From: a virus
Virus record (IMG/VR): IMGVR_UViG_3300037502_001929
Coordinates: 1 to 33,570 of that record
Direction: 5' to 3' (one strand)
DNA length: 33,570 nt
The notes under the pieces were generated by a model. The model made no database searches, was not told where the DNA came from, and saw only the letters and a program-made list of their open reading frames with translations. The translations under genes were made by a program, and so were the position numbers. Below, piece by piece: positions 31,294 to 33,570 of the stretch. The first letter of the stretch is position 1, and every line of letters starts with the position of its first letter.

Positions 31294-31305
31294 AAATAAA
31301 ACAAT

Positions 31306-33570
31306 ATGTCTGAAAGTTTTTTATCGTTTGGTAATTCTAATGCTTTTAGGAAACAATTATTAGTTAAGAATTTAACACCTTATAATGTTCCTGGAACTTA
31401 CACAGCACCTGGTAACCCTGTTGATTATGAAACAGTGCTTTCAGTCAATAATGTTATTGATTCACCAAACAATTACGTATCAACAAATATATTTGCTCAG
31501 GATTTATATCCTCTTAATGAATACGGTCCTGAAGGTGGTTTTAGTCAACCAATAGGTATTAATTCGGTTGCATCAACAAACAATCCTGAAGGAACCAATC
31601 AAGGACCTTACGATCCGAATGATACCGTTTTAGACGTAATAAATGAATTCTTTATTGAATCTGCTTATGTAACTAATAAATGGGGACCAAGTGGTGGTTA
31701 TAAAGATTTGGTAATCATTACAGACATACAAAATGCCGGTAATATTTACCAACCATATTGGGATCCAGGGTATTATAGTTATTCATCGTACCCAACATTT
31801 AACGTTGTATTCCAAGACGACCCGATAGGTTCAAACGGACCTTTATCTTCAGATAGTTTTTTAGCTAAGATTGGTGCCGCTCAATTAAAATTCGCGTTTG
31901 ATGAGAGAATTGCTCAAGAATTACAACAGGCAACGATTGGCGCAATTAACCTTGACACAATTAGCGATCCTTTTTCTGCGAGTTTATTGGCAACAGGACA
32001 ACAACCATTTTTTATTAAGAATTGGAAAATTACCGTTCCTGAAAATCCTGCATTGGCTGCCGTATCTTTGGCAAATAGATTAACAGGTACGTATTTTCCT
32101 GTTTCATTTATTCCTGGTGATTACTTTGATGATGATAACCCAATAAATGGACCACAAGCGGAAGCGGCACTTGGTGTTGCGAATAATTTAACGGGTGGTT
32201 TATTAGCTCCTATATTAAACAAATATAGAAACCCATCAGAGGTTTTTGTTGCAAACACAGGAAACGGACAAAGATCGGCATTGTTTTCAGCGTTAGATTA
32301 TAACCTTTATAGACCGGCATATAATCGTGGTCTTATTGGTGGTTTAATTGCGGGAGCATCGGCTGCCGTTAATAGATTATTTGACCAAGACAAATCACAA
32401 TCTTCAGGATATTACGTTGGTAGTGAAACTTCAGAACCGGCACAAATTGACGGACCACCAAACCAATTACCCGTTAATCAGTTTGGAGTCCAACAACAAA
32501 GTATTGTTTATGGACCTGACGCTCTTGGTATTCTGTATGAAGGTAATGAAGAGTCAATTAATTTTGGTTTAAAAGGTAGATCGTATAGTGATGGTGGTGG
32601 AACTTCAGGACAATTAATTTGGACATCACCAAAATATAAAGGTAATGCCGGATTTAGAGCAACCGAAGGTGGTGGTGCTGGTAGTTTAGATGACGATTTT
32701 AATCAAATATCTGCCGACTATTTAAGATATCAATCTGTTGACATACCATTCAGACCGGGGTCTATTCTTTATGAAACACAAAGATTAGTTGATTCTGCTG
32801 ATCAAGTACAAGGTCAAGCAAGATTAAAACACGTTGGTAACGCAATCAACCAAGTTTCCAAAGTATTCAACGACGGATATAAAGAAATGACTAAAGGTTC
32901 TATGGTTTTATCGTATGTAAACCAAGCAGATGGAACACAAGCTGGATTAGAGTATTGTAGAGTATTCCAAAAGGATACACCGTATTATACGTATGCTGAC
33001 TTACAAAAGTCGGATGGTATTACAACATCGGGTAGAAGAGTTGATTACTCAATTTTAGATAATACATATAACTTAAACATTGCTCCTTTAAGAAATCCTG
33101 GATCAACTAATATTGTTGATGGAAAGGTTAAGAAGTACATGTTCTCAATTGAAAACTTGGCGTGGAGAACTTCAGACAGACCTGGTTATACTTATGATGA
33201 CTTACCTGTTTGTGAAAAAGGACCTAACGGTGGTAGAATTATGTGGTTCCCACCTTACGATTTGAAATTCTCTGATGACTCAAAACCGGATTTTAACTCT
33301 ACCTTCTTCATGGGTAGACCTGAACCAATTTATACTTATAAAAACACAAGTAGATCAGGATCACTAAGTTGGACTATTATTGTGGATAATCCTGCTATGT
33401 TAAACACAATCATTGAAAAACAAATGAATGGGATTAACAAAAACAGAGTTCAAAGTGTGGTTGATTCATTTTTTGCGGGATGTACTAAATACGATTTATA
33501 TGAGTTAGGTATTAAATTTAATATGATCCCAACAAAGGATTTATTTACATACCAACAGATATTAAACAAC
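31306..33570 (+). CDS. Large virion structural protein, probable baseplate/tail component (3' end outside window)
   Basis: The frame from the ATG at 31306 is open for 755 codons to the right edge. The start reads MSESFLSFGNSNAFRKQLLV. The middle is Gly/Asn/Pro-rich and beta-like. There is a hydrophobic small-residue patch near residue 340 (GLIGGLIAGASAAV) and NFGLKGRSYSDGGG near 420. Near residues 670-700 it has GRPEPIYTYKNTSRSGSLSWTIIVDN followed by a helix. This last element resembles a segment I associate with large tail/baseplate proteins of T4-like and jumbo phages that can carry a C-terminal peptidoglycan-binding domain; the missing 3' end prevents checking that. Location after the tape measure gene supports a baseplate role. 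Confidence 0.72.
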   Translation, partial: MSESFLSFGNSNAFRKQLLVKNLTPYNVPGTYTAPGNPVDYETVLSVNNVIDSPNNYVSTNIFAQDLYPLNEYGPEGGFSQPIGINSVASTNNPEGTNQGPYDPNDTVLDVINEFFIESAYVTNKWGPSGGYKDLVIITDIQNAGNIYQPYWDPGYYSYSSYPTFNVVFQDDPIGSNGPLSSDSFLAKIGAAQLKFAFDERIAQELQQATIGAINLDTISDPFSASLLATGQQPFFIKNWKITVPENPALAAVSLANRLTGTYFPVSFIPGDYFDDDNPINGPQAEAALGVANNLTGGLLAPILNKYRNPSEVFVANTGNGQRSALFSALDYNLYRPAYNRGLIGGLIAGASAAVNRLFDQDKSQSSGYYVGSETSEPAQIDGPPNQLPVNQFGVQQQSIVYGPDALGILYEGNEESINFGLKGRSYSDGGGTSGQLIWTSPKYKGNAGFRATEGGGAGSLDDDFNQISADYLRYQSVDIPFRPGSILYETQRLVDSADQVQGQARLKHVGNAINQVSKVFNDGYKEMTKGSMVLSYVNQADGTQAGLEYCRVFQKDTPYYTYADLQKSDGITTSGRRVDYSILDNTYNLNIAPLRNPGSTNIVDGKVKKYMFSIENLAWRTSDRPGYTYDDLPVCEKGPNGGRIMWFPPYDLKFSDDSKPDFNSTFFMGRPEPIYTYKNTSRSGSLSWTIIVDNPAMLNTIIEKQMNGINKNRVQSVVDSFFAGCTKYDLYELGIKFNMIPTKDLFTYQQILNN

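Noticed and set aside
31898-32572. Short shifted frames at 31898-32083 and 32348-32572
   Set aside because: They lie in another frame of the large structural gene that is open from 31306 to the edge.
1-33570. tRNA genes, integrase, transposase, attachment sites
   Set aside because: Gaps are short and show no cloverleaf or recombinase motifs; no duplicated ends were noticed.

Overview
The window is a piece of a large, AT-rich, T4-like contractile-tailed phage genome (Caudoviricetes, myovirus morphology). This rests on a recognisable tail sheath (gp18-like), tail tube (gp19-like), neck and tail-completion proteins (gp13-, gp14- and gp15-like), a gp26/gp51-like baseplate hub assembly pair, a tape measure (gp29-like) and a family B DNA polymerase (gp43-like). 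Most starts lack a clear Shine-Dalgarno sequence. That would fit a Bacteroidota-type host, but the host is an inference only. I see no tRNA, rRNA, integrase, transposase or CRISPR array.

Layout. Positions 1-5856 form a tightly overlapping + strand operon of sugar and glycan genes: a short DegT-type aminotransferase, a PglD/NeuD acetyltransferase, two related glycosyltransferase-like proteins, a second hexapeptide acetyltransferase, a glycosyltransferase-methyltransferase fusion and a small SET-domain protein. Positions 5892-8460 encode a LamG plus fibrinogen/intelectin-like adhesin and three small followers. Positions 8513-12409 hold more glycosyltransferases (a GT60-like enzyme, two HtrL/YibB-like proteins, one of them fused to a second transferase) and a 26-codon remnant of a GT25-type gene. 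Positions 12437-14399 hold two paralogous proteins with a shared N-terminal domain, Thr/Pro linkers and unrelated tails. DNA polymerase follows (14485-17346). Positions 17287-21682 run on the - strand: a SNF2 helicase, a metallopeptidase-like/Mn-superoxide dismutase fusion, a gp13-like neck protein and an unknown small protein. From 21739 to the right edge the + strand carries the tail module, interrupted by two apparent extra genes: a - strand ribbon-helix-helix-like protein and a HAD-like protein.

Regulation. Thirteen sites carry TATTTAT, almost always at the head of a transcription unit. In seven cases the first T lies 20-22 nt before the start codon. This is the reverse complement of the T4 late promoter core TATAAATA, in fixed orientation, and is probably this phage's late-type promoter. 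Two strong intrinsic terminators follow the sheath and tube genes.

Most notable points: (1) a likely +1 programmed frameshift (TTT TTT CGG) joining the gp26-like and gp51-like reading frames; (2) an HExxH metallopeptidase-like domain fused to a complete Mn-type superoxide dismutase; (3) the TATTTAT promoter set; (4) many glycosyltransferase genes interleaved with virion proteins bearing Thr/Pro-rich linkers, including an oversized sheath, which suggests virion glycosylation; (5) a viral SET-domain protein; (6) a fibrinogen/intelectin-like phage adhesin.
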